A DNA stretch of 64,000 nucleotides from CAG-791 sp963593905 (GTDB taxonomy: Bacteria; Bacillota; Clostridia; Lachnospirales; Lachnospiraceae), in NCBI GenBank assembly GCA_963593905.1, contig CAVBBL010000003.1, positions 82,157 through 146,156 on the forward strand, in the 5' to 3' direction. Under the pieces are notes generated by a model, which worked only from the letters and a program-made list of their open reading frames with translations, did not search any database and was not told where the DNA came from. Below, piece after piece: positions 1 to 7,969 of this stretch (position 1 is its first letter; every line of letters begins with the position of its first letter). The translations under genes and the position numbers were made by a program.

Positions 1-1085
1 GCCTTTAAAATAATGCCGCCCACCGGCCTGTCAAAGACAAGTCCCTGCATCAATCCTGCTCCTCGGCGAGCCAGGATGCAGCGATGGCTCTTCACCATGT
101 CATTGAGCTTCTGCTCAAAGACAGGTGCTACCTCTCTTACATGTTCCACCAGGTGAAGCTCCTCATAGAGATCCAGCACCTTATTCACAGCTGCTGTAGC
201 CAGCGGATTTCCACCATAAGTGGTGCCGTGATCTCCGGCAGAGAGAGAGTGGTCTGCCACTTTCTGGGTCATCAGAAATGCCCCTACCGGCACACCGCAG
301 CCAAGTGCCTTGGCGGTGGTCATGATATCGGGCTTGATGCCGAATTTCTGCCATGCATACATATAGCCGGTCCGGCCCATGCCGCACTGTACTTCATCAA
401 AGATCAGCAGGATATCTTTTGCATCGCAAATTGCCCGAACCTCCTTCAGGAAGCTCTCCTCAGCCGGCACCAAGCCGCCCTCGCCCTGTACCACTTCCAG
501 AATGATGGCCGCTGTCTTGTCCGTAATCTGATTGCGCACGCTTTGAATATCATTAAGGCGGGCAAAATGCACATTAGCCACCATAGGGCCATAAGCCTCA
601 CGGTACTTAGGGTTGCCTGTGACAGAAAGCGCGCCATAGGTACGGCCGTGGAAGGAATGCTCCATGGCAATCACCTCGTGATCTGAGCGGCCGTCCTTTA
701 AGTAAGCATACTTCATAGCCGCCTTGATGGCACCCTCTACAGACTCTGCACCACTGTTGGTAAAGAAGACTCTGTCCATGCCGGAAACTTCTTTCAAACG
801 ATGCGCTGCCTTAATAGCAGGCTCATTATAATAGTAGTTGGAGGTGTGGATGATCTTATCGATCTGTTCCTTTAAGGCGTCATTATACTTCTCATTGTGA
901 TAGCCTAGTGCGAATACCGCAATGCCCGCCACAAAATCCAGATATTCCTTTCCATCCGCATCATACAGATACATGCCATTCCCGTGATCGATGACCAACG
1001 GATACCGATTATAGGTGTGCAGAAGGTCTTCTTCTGCTTCCTTGATCAATGCTGCTGTCTTTTCCTCCGCCATAGCTTCCTCCAT
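1..1085 (-). CDS. argD: Acetylornithine aminotransferase ArgD, C-terminus cut by window edge
   Basis: PLP-dependent class III aminotransferase that converts N-acetylglutamate semialdehyde to N-acetylornithine in arginine synthesis. About 361 codons are visible; the family is near 400 aa, so the last ~40 residues lie outside. Visible family motifs are TNSGAESVEGAIKAA, the cofactor-binding LIFDEVQCGMGRTG, and the PLP lysine near K259 in TTAKALGCGVPVG, followed by GTTYGGNPLA. The ATG at 1085 is preceded by a GAGGGAG-type SD. It is the last visible gene of the argC-GNAT-argJ-argB-argD operon, about 100 bp after argB. Succinyldiaminopimelate or ornithine activity is possible in this family, but the operon makes ArgD the clear choice. 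Confidence 0.95.
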   Translation of the reverse strand, partial: MEEAMAEEKTAALIKEAEEDLLHTYNRYPLVIDHGNGMYLYDADGKEYLDFVAGIAVFALGYHNEKYNDALKEQIDKIIHTSNYYYNEPAIKAAHRLKEVSGMDRVFFTNSGAESVEGAIKAAMKYAYLKDGRSDHEVIAMEHSFHGRTYGALSVTGNPKYREAYGPMVANVHFARLNDIQSVRNQITDKTAAIILEVVQGEGGLVPAEESFLKEVRAICDAKDILLIFDEVQCGMGRTGYMYAWQKFGIKPDIMTTAKALGCGVPVGAFLMTQKVADHSLSAGDHGTTYGGNPLATAAVNKVLDLYEELHLVEHVREVAPVFEQKLNDMVKSHRCILARRGAGLMQGLVFDRPVGGIILK

Positions 1086-1189
1086 CTGTGTACTCCCTCT
1101 GTGTCTGTAAACTATGTCTCAGAGCACACCTCTATCTCTTTATTGTAATCTCTTTCCCTTAATTTGTGAACCAGCAATGCAAAGACACA

Positions 1190-2089
1190 TTACTGAGGAA
1201 GTATATCCTTAGCCTCATCCGGATAGAACATGGTACCGATACCGTGATTGGTAAAGATTTCCAATAACAGACAATGTGCGATGCGGCCATCCAGAATATG
1301 TACTCTGTTTACGCCGCCTCTGACAGCTGCGGTACAATTAGCCAGCTTCGGAAGCATACCACCGCCGATATATCCCCCGGCGATGAGTTCATCCGCAGCG
1401 GACACGCTGATTCGGGAAATAAAGGAAGACTTGTCATTGATATCCTTATACAGGCCTTCGATGTCTGTCAGGAATACCAGCTTATCAGCCCCCACTGCTC
1501 TGGCAATGGCGCAGGCTGCGTCATCCGCATTGATGTTATAGGTGTCAAAATCATCGTCCATACCGATAGGCGCCACGATAGGCAGGTAATCCTTCTCCAG
1601 CATATCATAGAGGATCTGAGGATTCACATCGGTAATTTCTCCCACGTAGCCGATGTCCTCACCGGTGTTGGCATACTTTTTCTTTACATGTAAAAGGCCG
1701 CCGTCCTTACCGGTGATCCCACAGGCCTTGACACCCAGTTCCTCCACCATGGATACCAGATTCTTACCTACCCGGCCGAGCACCATCTCCGCAATCTCCA
1801 TGGTCTCCTCATCGGTGACGCGAAGACCGCCGATGAACTTTGCCTCCTTGCCGCTCTTTTCTACCCAGCGGCTGATCGCCTTGCCGCCGCCGTGAACAAT
1901 GATAGGCTTAAAACCTACCAGCTTTAAAAGGGTGACGTCCTTGATGACATTTTTCTGCAGTTCTTCATTACTCATGGCAGAACCGCCGTATTTTACCACG
2001 ATAATTTTCCGATTATACTGTTGGATATAAGGCAGAGCCTCGATGAGGACTTCTGCTTTCTTCTGTGCTTCATCTACGTACTGTTCCAT
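1190..2089 (-). CDS. argB: Acetylglutamate kinase ArgB
   Basis: Phosphorylates N-acetylglutamate with ATP, the second step of the acetylated arginine pathway. The 299 aa length is normal. The amino-acid kinase motifs VKYGGSAM (near residue 33), HGGGKAI and GGLRVTD are intact. Residues 1-25 form a predicted helix ahead of the kinase core; in the family such an N-terminal helix is found in hexameric, arginine-inhibited enzymes, so feedback inhibition is a reasonable inference. The start follows an AAAGAGG SD that is part of a degenerate LE-A leader (2092-2154). It lies 85 bp after argJ in the same operon. Confidence 0.96.
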   Translation of the reverse strand: MEQYVDEAQKKAEVLIEALPYIQQYNRKIIVVKYGGSAMSNEELQKNVIKDVTLLKLVGFKPIIVHGGGKAISRWVEKSGKEAKFIGGLRVTDEETMEIAEMVLGRVGKNLVSMVEELGVKACGITGKDGGLLHVKKKYANTGEDIGYVGEITDVNPQILYDMLEKDYLPIVAPIGMDDDFDTYNINADDAACAIARAVGADKLVFLTDIEGLYKDINDKSSFISRISVSAADELIAGGYIGGGMLPKLANCTAAVRGGVNRVHILDGRIAHCLLLEIFTNHGIGTMFYPDEAKDILPQ

Positions 2090-2091
2090 TT

Positions 2092-2154
2092 TTACCTCTT
2101 TATGCTGCAGCTTTTCTGCGCTACTTAAAGAAAATTCGTAAAACGGATTCTCCT
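2092..2154 (-). repeat. LE-A leader element, degenerate copy before argB
   Basis: On the minus strand a GGAGAATCC...GAATTTTCTT arm (hairpin 2) is followed by GCGCAG...CTGCAGC (hairpin 1) and then ATAAAGAGG, which is the SD of argB. The order and the last 20 bases match the clearer copies at 32660-32822 and 63057-63230. This is the weakest of the copies listed. Confidence 0.5.
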
Positions 2155-2174
2155 TATTTCTCTAGTTTTCTTTA

Positions 2175-3407
2175 TCAGCTTCTGTAATCCGCATTGATCT
2201 TCACATAATCGTAAGTCAGATCACATCCCCAGGCGGTGGCACTTGCCTCACCACTGTGCATATCTGCCACGATGCGCACGCTCTTGCCGGATAAGAATTT
2301 CGTTGCCATCTCTTCGCTGTAATCCGCTGCTGCCCCGTTCGTATAGATCAGCATCTGCTCACCGTCCTTTTCAAAGAACAGATCCACCTTTTCCGGATCA
2401 AAGGAGACACCGGCATAGCCAAGAGCGCAGAGAATTCTGCCCCAATTCGCATCATTGCCGAACATAGCTGCCTTGGTCAGATTGGAGCAGATCACGGATT
2501 TAGCCAGAATCTTGGCATTTTCCTTTGTATCCATATGGATAACACTGGCTTCTACCAGCTTAGTAGCACCCTCACCGTCTCCGGCCTGCATCTTTGCCAG
2601 GTCGGTACATACAGCCTGCAATGCCTGATACAGTTCCACATAGCCGGCATCCTCCTGGGAAGTTATTTTCGTGTTGCCGGCCAGACCATTGGCCAGTACC
2701 AGACAGGTATCGTTGGTAGAGGTATCTCCATCTACGGAGATCATGTTAAAGGTGTCCTTTGTAATCTCGGAGAGCATCTGCTGCAGCAGACTCTTTTCCA
2801 CTGCTGCATCCGTGGTGATATAAGCCAGCATAGTGCACATGTTGGGGTGAATCATACCGGATCCCTTGCTCATGCCGCCGATGGTCACTACAGCATCACC
2901 TGTTTTAAACTGATAAGCACTTTCCTTGGGATAAGTATCTGTGGTCATGATGGCTTTGGCTGCTGCAAGTCCCGCCTCCAGCGTTTCTTCCTTTGCCCCG
3001 GCCAATGCTGCTGCGCCGGCTTTGATCTTATCCACCGGCAGCTGCATGCCGATGACACCGGTAGAACCAAGTAATACAGCATCTGCCGGAATCTGCAGTG
3101 CCTGTCCTGCTGCCTCCGCGGTGGCCTGACAGTTTGCTCTGCCTTGCTCACCGGTGCAGGCATTGGCGATACCGGAATTAGCCACGATCGCCTGTACAAA
3201 AGGTGCCTCTGCCACCTTCTCTTTGTCCCACTGTACCGGCGCTGCCTTTACCACATTGCTGGTAAAAACGCCCGCCGCCACGCAGGGCTCTTTGCTGTAT
3301 ACCATCGCCATGTCCGTGCGGTTCTTATACTTAATCTGTGCCTGCACAGCCGCTGCCGCAAAGCCCTTCGGGGCAGTCACACCGCCTTTAATCTTTTCGA
3401 TGCTCAT
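2175..3407 (-). CDS. argJ: Bifunctional ornithine acetyltransferase / N-acetylglutamate synthase ArgJ
   Basis: Recycles the acetyl group from N-acetylornithine to glutamate, and in the bifunctional type also makes N-acetylglutamate from acetyl-CoA. The 410 aa length fits the family. The enzyme self-cleaves before a threonine; here the site is CTML with T192 as the new N-terminal nucleophile, where most homologues have ATML. The GGMSKGSGMIHPNM segment before it and the GDGEGATK and GNDANWGRI segments are typical. The start at 3407 follows AAGAAGGATAATCC. Whether it is mono- or bifunctional cannot be read from sequence alone, but no argA or argE is visible here. Confidence 0.95.
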   Translation of the reverse strand: MSIEKIKGGVTAPKGFAAAAVQAQIKYKNRTDMAMVYSKEPCVAAGVFTSNVVKAAPVQWDKEKVAEAPFVQAIVANSGIANACTGEQGRANCQATAEAAGQALQIPADAVLLGSTGVIGMQLPVDKIKAGAAALAGAKEETLEAGLAAAKAIMTTDTYPKESAYQFKTGDAVVTIGGMSKGSGMIHPNMCTMLAYITTDAAVEKSLLQQMLSEITKDTFNMISVDGDTSTNDTCLVLANGLAGNTKITSQEDAGYVELYQALQAVCTDLAKMQAGDGEGATKLVEASVIHMDTKENAKILAKSVICSNLTKAAMFGNDANWGRILCALGYAGVSFDPEKVDLFFEKDGEQMLIYTNGAAADYSEEMATKFLSGKSVRIVADMHSGEASATAWGCDLTYDYVKINADYRS

Positions 3408-3436
3408 TGGATTATCCTTCTTTCTGTTTTATCTTA

Positions 3437-3907
3437 CTATCTGTCCTGTTCGATGAAGCGATAAATATTTTCTTTGTTCAATGTAAAATCATAATAGTTC
3501 AGATCTTCTCGTTTTGTCCATCCAATCTGTTTCCAGAAGGCATTGCCGATATCGTTTACGGTAAAGGCAATCAGGGAGACCTTGTTGACATGTTCCTTAC
3601 GCAGGGCATTCATACAATGGGCTACCATAGCTTTGCCAATGCCCTCCATACGGTATTCTTTCTGTACGCATACATGATATAGACACCCCCGACGTCCGTC
3701 ATTGCCGCACAGAATGGCGCCCACCACGTGTCCGTCAGCCACAGCTACCACGCTAAGTCCCGGGTTTCGCTGTAAAAAGCGCTCTACTCCCTCCCTGGAA
3801 TCGTCAATACTGCGAATGGCAAATCCCTTAATGGTCATCCACAGTGCGTAAACCTGATCATAATCTTCTATCGTCATGGCGCGAATCTGCGCCGGTTCCT
3901 TCTGCAT
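3437..3907 (-). CDS. GNAT-family N-acetyltransferase inside the arg operon
   Basis: A 156 aa single-domain acetyltransferase of the Gcn5-related fold. The acetyl-CoA pyrophosphate loop is visible as RMEGIGKAMV (about residues 86-95), after the strand LYHVCVQKEY. The acceptor is unknown. It sits between argC and argJ, 29 bp before argJ, so co-expression with arginine genes is likely. It might modify an intermediate or a polyamine, or be an auxiliary N-acetylglutamate synthase; none of these is shown by the sequence. The start is ATG 3907 after GAAAGGAAG, the 3' end of a full LE-A leader. Confidence 0.85.
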   Translation of the reverse strand: MQKEPAQIRAMTIEDYDQVYALWMTIKGFAIRSIDDSREGVERFLQRNPGLSVVAVADGHVVGAILCGNDGRRGCLYHVCVQKEYRMEGIGKAMVAHCMNALRKEHVNKVSLIAFTVNDIGNAFWKQIGWTKREDLNYYDFTLNKENIYRFIEQDR

Positions 3908-4081
3908 ATTCTTCCTTTCTATGCCGCAGCTCGCCTGCAGCTACACGAGGAGAAATTCAAAAAAGCGATTTCTCCGCTGTGATTAAACCGAATGTCGTTT
4001 TACGACATTTGCTTAATCACTGATGACTTTTACGACATCAATGCAGTTTCAGGGAAATGCCATGCGGCATTTCCTTGAAAC
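3908..4081 (-). repeat. LE-A leader element before the GNAT gene
   Basis: It fills the argC-GNAT gap. Read on the minus strand it holds hairpin 4 (TTTCAAGGAAATGCC.. / ..GGCATTTCCCTGAAA), an expanded hairpin 3 region around GATGTCGTAAAAGTCATC and GATTAAGC..GTTTAATC, hairpin 2 (GGAGAAATCGC / GAATTTCTCC) and hairpin 1 (GCTGCAG..CTGCGGC), followed by ATAGAAAGGAAG and the start codon. Confidence 0.8.
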
Positions 4082-4086
4082 TTTTC

Positions 4087-5178
4087 CTAAGGCAATACCG
4101 GCACCATGGAGATACCTGTCTCCTCCGGCAGACCAAAGAGCAGATTCATATTCTGCACTGCCTGGGAGGCTGCTCCCTTCATCAGATTATCCAGCGCCCC
4201 CATCATGATCACACGGCCTGTACGGGCATCTACCTTGCAGTTTACATCCACATAATTGCTGCCCTCTACAAATCTGGTCTCCGGGCAGACGCCGTCCGGA
4301 AGCACACGTACAAAACGCTCTTTATCATAATATTTCTTATATACATCCCGCAATTGTTCCTGGGTAGGGAGATTTCCGGCAGCGTCCGGCACCAGAGATG
4401 CATATTCCGTCACCAGAATACCTCTGTTCATAGGAACCAGATGAGGCGTAAAGGTGATCGTAATGTCCTTGCCGCAGGCATAGCCAAGCTGCTCCTCAAT
4501 CTCCGGCGTATGACGGTGGGTCGCCACCCCGTATGCCTTGGCGCTCTCATTGACTTCGCAGTAAAGGTTCGCCACCTTACCGCCCCTGCCGGCGCCGGAT
4601 ACACCGCTTAAAGCATCCACCACCAGTGTATTGGGATCAATGAGTCCCTCTTTTACCAGGGGATATGCAGTCAGAATGGAACAGGTGGTGTAGCATCCTG
4701 GATTAGCCAACAGTCTGGCACTTGGAATATCCTTGCGGTTGATCTCCACCAATCCATAGACGGCGCCCTCTATTAATTCCGGTGCCTGATGATGAATCTT
4801 ATACCATTTTTCATAGACAGATACGTCCTTTAAACGGAAATCCGCACTCAGGTCGATGATTTTTGTCTTTTCCAACAATTCCTTAGTAACAAAGGAAGCA
4901 CAAGCGCCCTGAGGCGTAGCGGTAAAGATCACATCCACTTTCTCAGCCAACCTGGTGATTTCTTCCTTCATCCGCTCCGTGTCATCATCTATACAGGTCA
5001 GATCAATAATCTCATAAAGATTGCCGAATACAGAGGCAATCTTCTGATCGGCATAGCTGCGTGAGCCCACAAAAACAATCTCCACCCCGGGATGATATGC
5101 CAGAAGCTTGATGATCTCCGCCCCGGCATAACCCGTCGCACCGATGATTCCTACTCTGATCTTTCCTGTACTGCTCAT
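4087..5178 (-). CDS. argC: N-acetyl-gamma-glutamyl-phosphate reductase ArgC
   Basis: NADPH-dependent reductase that makes N-acetylglutamate semialdehyde. The 363 aa length is slightly above the usual ~345. The Rossmann motif GIIGATGYAGAE is at residues 10-21 and the catalytic cysteine is C162 in LANPGCYTTCS. HRHTPEIEEQLG and TFTPHLVPMNRGI are also family-typical. The ATG at 5178 has an AGGAGAG SD. It is the first gene of the operon, with a ~190 nt leader from a promoter at 5370-5398, divergent from argG. Confidence 0.97.
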   Translation of the reverse strand: MSSTGKIRVGIIGATGYAGAEIIKLLAYHPGVEIVFVGSRSYADQKIASVFGNLYEIIDLTCIDDDTERMKEEITRLAEKVDVIFTATPQGACASFVTKELLEKTKIIDLSADFRLKDVSVYEKWYKIHHQAPELIEGAVYGLVEINRKDIPSARLLANPGCYTTCSILTAYPLVKEGLIDPNTLVVDALSGVSGAGRGGKVANLYCEVNESAKAYGVATHRHTPEIEEQLGYACGKDITITFTPHLVPMNRGILVTEYASLVPDAAGNLPTQEQLRDVYKKYYDKERFVRVLPDGVCPETRFVEGSNYVDVNCKVDARTGRVIMMGALDNLMKGAASQAVQNMNLLFGLPEETGISMVPVLP

Positions 5179-5369
5179 AACTGTTCTCTCCTATTATTCA
5201 TTGCTTATATTTCATCGTCGAATACAGCCCCGCCGGCTGCATAGACTTTCTTATTATATCTCCAATCGACAGATGTACAATCCCTTTATCTTCTTTTATT
5301 AAGAAATTCTGCATATAATAAGGAATGTTTCCTGCCGGTTTTCTTCTTTTCTTCGTCTTATATTGCATA

Positions 5370-5398
5370 ACTATACATCCATTATGCATATTATGCAA
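5370..5398 (-). promoter_or_regulatory. argC operon promoter
   Basis: On the minus strand, -35 TTGCAT (5393-5398) and -10 TATAGT (5370-5375) are separated by exactly 17 bp. The spacer is rich in TGCATA steps, which fits an overlapping ArgR operator. The same two hexamers with the same spacing occur in the argG promoter. Confidence 0.7.
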
Positions 5399-5678
5399 GC
5401 ATTTTTCATTCCATTCATGCCTTTTGATAAACAAAGTGATTGTTGTACAGACCTATCTCCTCTATTGTTTTTAATAGAAGAATAACCTTAAAAATTGACA
5501 AAAAGTAATATCTCGGCGTTTTGCAGAATGGATCTCCTTCTTTATATTATGCACCGGTTTGGCATAGTTTGCAGGGAAACGGAAGGATAGTATCCGATGC
5601 GCTTTCAGAGTGTGCCGGACGGGCCCTCCTATCTGTGCATCCCCGCATCAGACGAGGTACAACCAAATTATGCATAAT

Positions 5679-5696
5679 CATGTATATTTTTGCACT
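5679..5696 (+). promoter_or_regulatory. Candidate ArgR operator (ARG box) before argG
   Basis: CATGTATATTTTTGCACT fits the Bacillus-type ARG box (CATGAATAAAAATKCAAK) at most positions and touches the -35 hexamer of argG. A palindromic TTATGCATAA lies directly upstream at 5668-5677. Assignment rests on similarity and position. Confidence 0.55.
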
Positions 5697-5724
5697 TGCA
5701 TTTGACTATATGATGTTGTATAGT
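5696..5724 (+). promoter_or_regulatory. argG promoter
   Basis: TTGCAT (5696-5701), a 17 bp spacer, TATAGT (5719-5724). It lies about 60 bp before the argG start and overlaps a candidate ARG box. Confidence 0.7.
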
Positions 5725-5787
5725 GTTTAAAGCGCGGACAGCAATCCGGCTGATCCGTTAATATTGAATATTTGGAGGCATTTTCCC

Positions 5788-7029
5788 ATGGCAAACGAAA
5801 AAGAAAAAGTTGTTCTTGCATATTCCGGCGGTCTGGATACTACTGCCATCATTCCCTGGCTGAAGGAGACCTATGACTACGATGTAGTCTGCGTCTGCAT
5901 CGACTGCGGACAGGGTGAGGAGCTCTCCGGACTTGATGAGCGCGCAAAAGCCTGCGGCGCTGCCAAGCTCTATATCCTGGATGTAATTGATGAGTTCTGC
6001 GATGAATACGTGGTTCCCTGCGTACAGGCACACGCTGTCTATGAGAATAAATACCTCCTTGGCACTTCCATGGCTCGTCCTCTGATTGCTAAGAAGTTAG
6101 TAGAGATTGCCAGAAAGGAAAATGCTACCGCTATCTGCCATGGTGCTACCGGCAAGGGCAACGACCAGGTTCGCTTCGAGCTTGGCATCAAAGCCCTGGC
6201 ACCGGATATTAAGATCATCGCTCCCTGGAGAGATCCCAAGTGGGGCCTTGATTCCCGTGAGTCTGAGATTGAGTATTGCCACAAGCACGGCATACACCTT
6301 CCCTTCTCCACCGACAGCAGCTACAGCCGCGACCGGAATATCTGGCACATCAGCCATGAGGGTCTGGAACTGGAGGATCCCGCTAATAAGCCCAACTACG
6401 ATCACCTGCTGGTATTAAGCGTTACACCTCAGAAGGCACCGGATGCCATCACCCATGTGACCATGACCTTTGAAAACGGCGTTCCCAAGACACTGAACGG
6501 TCAGGCCATGAAGGTCTCTGACATCATCCGCGAGCTCAACCGCTTAGGCGGCGCCAATGGTATCGGCATCATCGATATTGTTGAGAATCGTGTAGTAGGC
6601 ATGAAGTCAAGAGGTGTCTATGAGACTCCCGGCGGCACGATCCTCTATGAGGCACATCAGCAGCTGGAAGAATTGATCCTGGATCGTGACACCTACGCTT
6701 TCAAGACCGAGATGGGCAGCAAGTTCGCAAGCCTGGTCTATGAAGGCAAGTGGTTCACTCCTCTTCGCGAGGCAGAGCAGGCCTTTATCGAGGCAACGCA
6801 GCAGTACGTCACCGGCGAAGTCAAGTTTGGTCTCTACAAGGGCAACATCATCCGTGAGGGCACTACTTCTCCTTATTCTCTCTACAATGAGAGTCTCGCT
6901 TCCTTTACTACCGGCGATCTGTATGACCACAAAGATGCCAACGGCTTTATCAACCTCTTCGGCCTCTCCTTAAAGGTTCGCGCCATGAAGATGCTGGAAG
7001 TAGAAAAGAAAAATGAGAACAAAGCCTGA
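5788..7029 (+). CDS. argG: Argininosuccinate synthase ArgG
   Basis: Joins citrulline and aspartate with ATP to form argininosuccinate, the penultimate step of arginine synthesis. It is 413 aa, as expected. The ATP-binding loop LAYSGGLDTT is at residues 9-18; GKGNDQVRFE, the EGTTSPYSLYNESLASF-type C-terminal segment and the SRDRNIWH loop are family-typical. The start is ATG 5788 after TTGGAGG; an upstream in-frame ATG at 5764 lacks an SD. It is divergent from the argC operon with a matched promoter. argH is not in the window. Confidence 0.96.
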   Translation: MANEKEKVVLAYSGGLDTTAIIPWLKETYDYDVVCVCIDCGQGEELSGLDERAKACGAAKLYILDVIDEFCDEYVVPCVQAHAVYENKYLLGTSMARPLIAKKLVEIARKENATAICHGATGKGNDQVRFELGIKALAPDIKIIAPWRDPKWGLDSRESEIEYCHKHGIHLPFSTDSSYSRDRNIWHISHEGLELEDPANKPNYDHLLVLSVTPQKAPDAITHVTMTFENGVPKTLNGQAMKVSDIIRELNRLGGANGIGIIDIVENRVVGMKSRGVYETPGGTILYEAHQQLEELILDRDTYAFKTEMGSKFASLVYEGKWFTPLREAEQAFIEATQQYVTGEVKFGLYKGNIIREGTTSPYSLYNESLASFTTGDLYDHKDANGFINLFGLSLKVRAMKMLEVEKKNENKA

Positions 7030-7450
7030 TCCGCAGATGGCAGGAACAGTATCTGTTTGAAAATAAAACCGTACTATCCTATGTTGTTTCATTAACCTGC
7101 CGTTTAGTACCATCCGCAACATGATCAACATAATCAGAAAGAGATGAATATACCTTCATCTCTTTCTTTTTTTACCATTTATAGCCTAGAAAAACTTCCT
7201 AAATCAGACGTGATTGCTTGCATCTCTCACTTTGATATCTTCATTCACAACAAGCAGATTCTTTTCTACGATCATGACAAATAGGTTTTATATTTACTTT
7301 TGTATGTGAATTCTGTATACGCTTTTTTGCCAGGTGATTGTATTTTAGCTGTCAATTTACTATACTTAAAAGATAATGACTGTCACCCGAAACAGCATCG
7401 TCTTCTATTTATCCTGTTCTGCAGAGACAGTCCGGAAAGGAATTTTATTC
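7030..7450. other. Intergenic region after argG
   Basis: A 421 bp stretch. It contains the argG terminator (7138-7174). The rest is AT-rich and shows no gene; the promoter for the DUF1294 gene should lie near its right end but no convincing hexamer pair stands out. Confidence 0.6.
7138..7174 (+). terminator. Intrinsic terminator of argG
   Basis: Stem AAAGAGATGA / TCATCTCTTT with an 8 nt loop, followed by CTTTTTTT. Confidence 0.85.
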
Positions 7451-7747
7451 ATGACCACGAAAACACTTCTTATCACCTATGCTCTGGTAATGAATCTCAT
7501 TGCTTTTTTCACCATGGGAATAGACAAAAGAAAAGCTGTCAAGCACGCCTATCGTATCCCTGAGGCCACCCTCTTTACACTATCCGCCATGGGAGGCAGC
7601 ATCGGCTCTCTCCTTGGCATGTATTATTTTCACCATAAGACCAGAAAGATTTATTTTAGGATTGGCATGCCTGCCATTCTGATTATCCATATTCTTTTGC
7701 TTCTCGCTTTTCGTTTTTATTTCAGCGACATAAGTTATATGAGTTAA
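7451..7747 (+). CDS. DUF1294 family small membrane protein
   Basis: A 98 aa protein with a first membrane segment (LLITYALVMNLIAFFTMGI), the basic MGIDKRKA motif, a central LFTLSAMGGSIGSLLGMYYFHHKTRK segment and a C-terminal membrane segment. This arrangement is typical of DUF1294, whose function is unknown. The start is ATG 7451 after GGAAAGGAA; the open frame upstream is not needed. It is a single gene between argG and the LytTR regulator. Confidence 0.85.
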   Translation: MTTKTLLITYALVMNLIAFFTMGIDKRKAVKHAYRIPEATLFTLSAMGGSIGSLLGMYYFHHKTRKIYFRIGMPAILIIHILLLLAFRFYFSDISYMS

Positions 7748-7850
7748 GACACACTTCCCTTGCGATATTCTTCTCCTTTGCCGCGTTAAATTGCGGTATG
7801 AAAAGGAAAGGATGCGTGAGAATATATAAAAGCATATATTTTATACTGCT

Positions 7851-7969
7851 GTTTGTGCCGCAGGCGTCACAGACAGCCACATGTAGACATGTTGCCGTAT
7901 CACTAAAGCAAATTTAAGAGTAAAATCAATGACTCTTCGGCACAGACCGCCTGCGGAATGGGGGCCAAC
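7851..7969 (+). repeat. LE-B leader element before the LytTR regulator
   Basis: GTGCCGCAGGCGTCAC (from 7855) and CGGCACAGACCGCCTGCGG (from 7938) can pair in two exclusive ways: GTGCCG with CGGCAC, or CCGCAGGCG (7858-7866) with CGCCTGCGG (7948-7956). The second arm abuts the SD AATGGGGG and the start codon. The fbp leader at 34782-34882 has the same arms, order and 3' end. Confidence 0.75.

Larger units (their letters stand above)
5179..5787. other. argC-argG divergent regulatory region
   Basis: A 609 bp region with no credible gene. It holds a minus promoter for argC, a plus promoter for argG and AT-rich TGCAT-containing palindromes (5359-5398 and 5668-5697) that resemble ARG-box half sites. 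The stretch between the promoters (about 5440-5660) shows nothing I can interpret. Confidence 0.7.

Noticed and set aside
5198..5434. 78-aa open frame on the minus strand upstream of argC
   Set aside because: It covers the argC promoter and leader, has no SD and no recognisable protein character.
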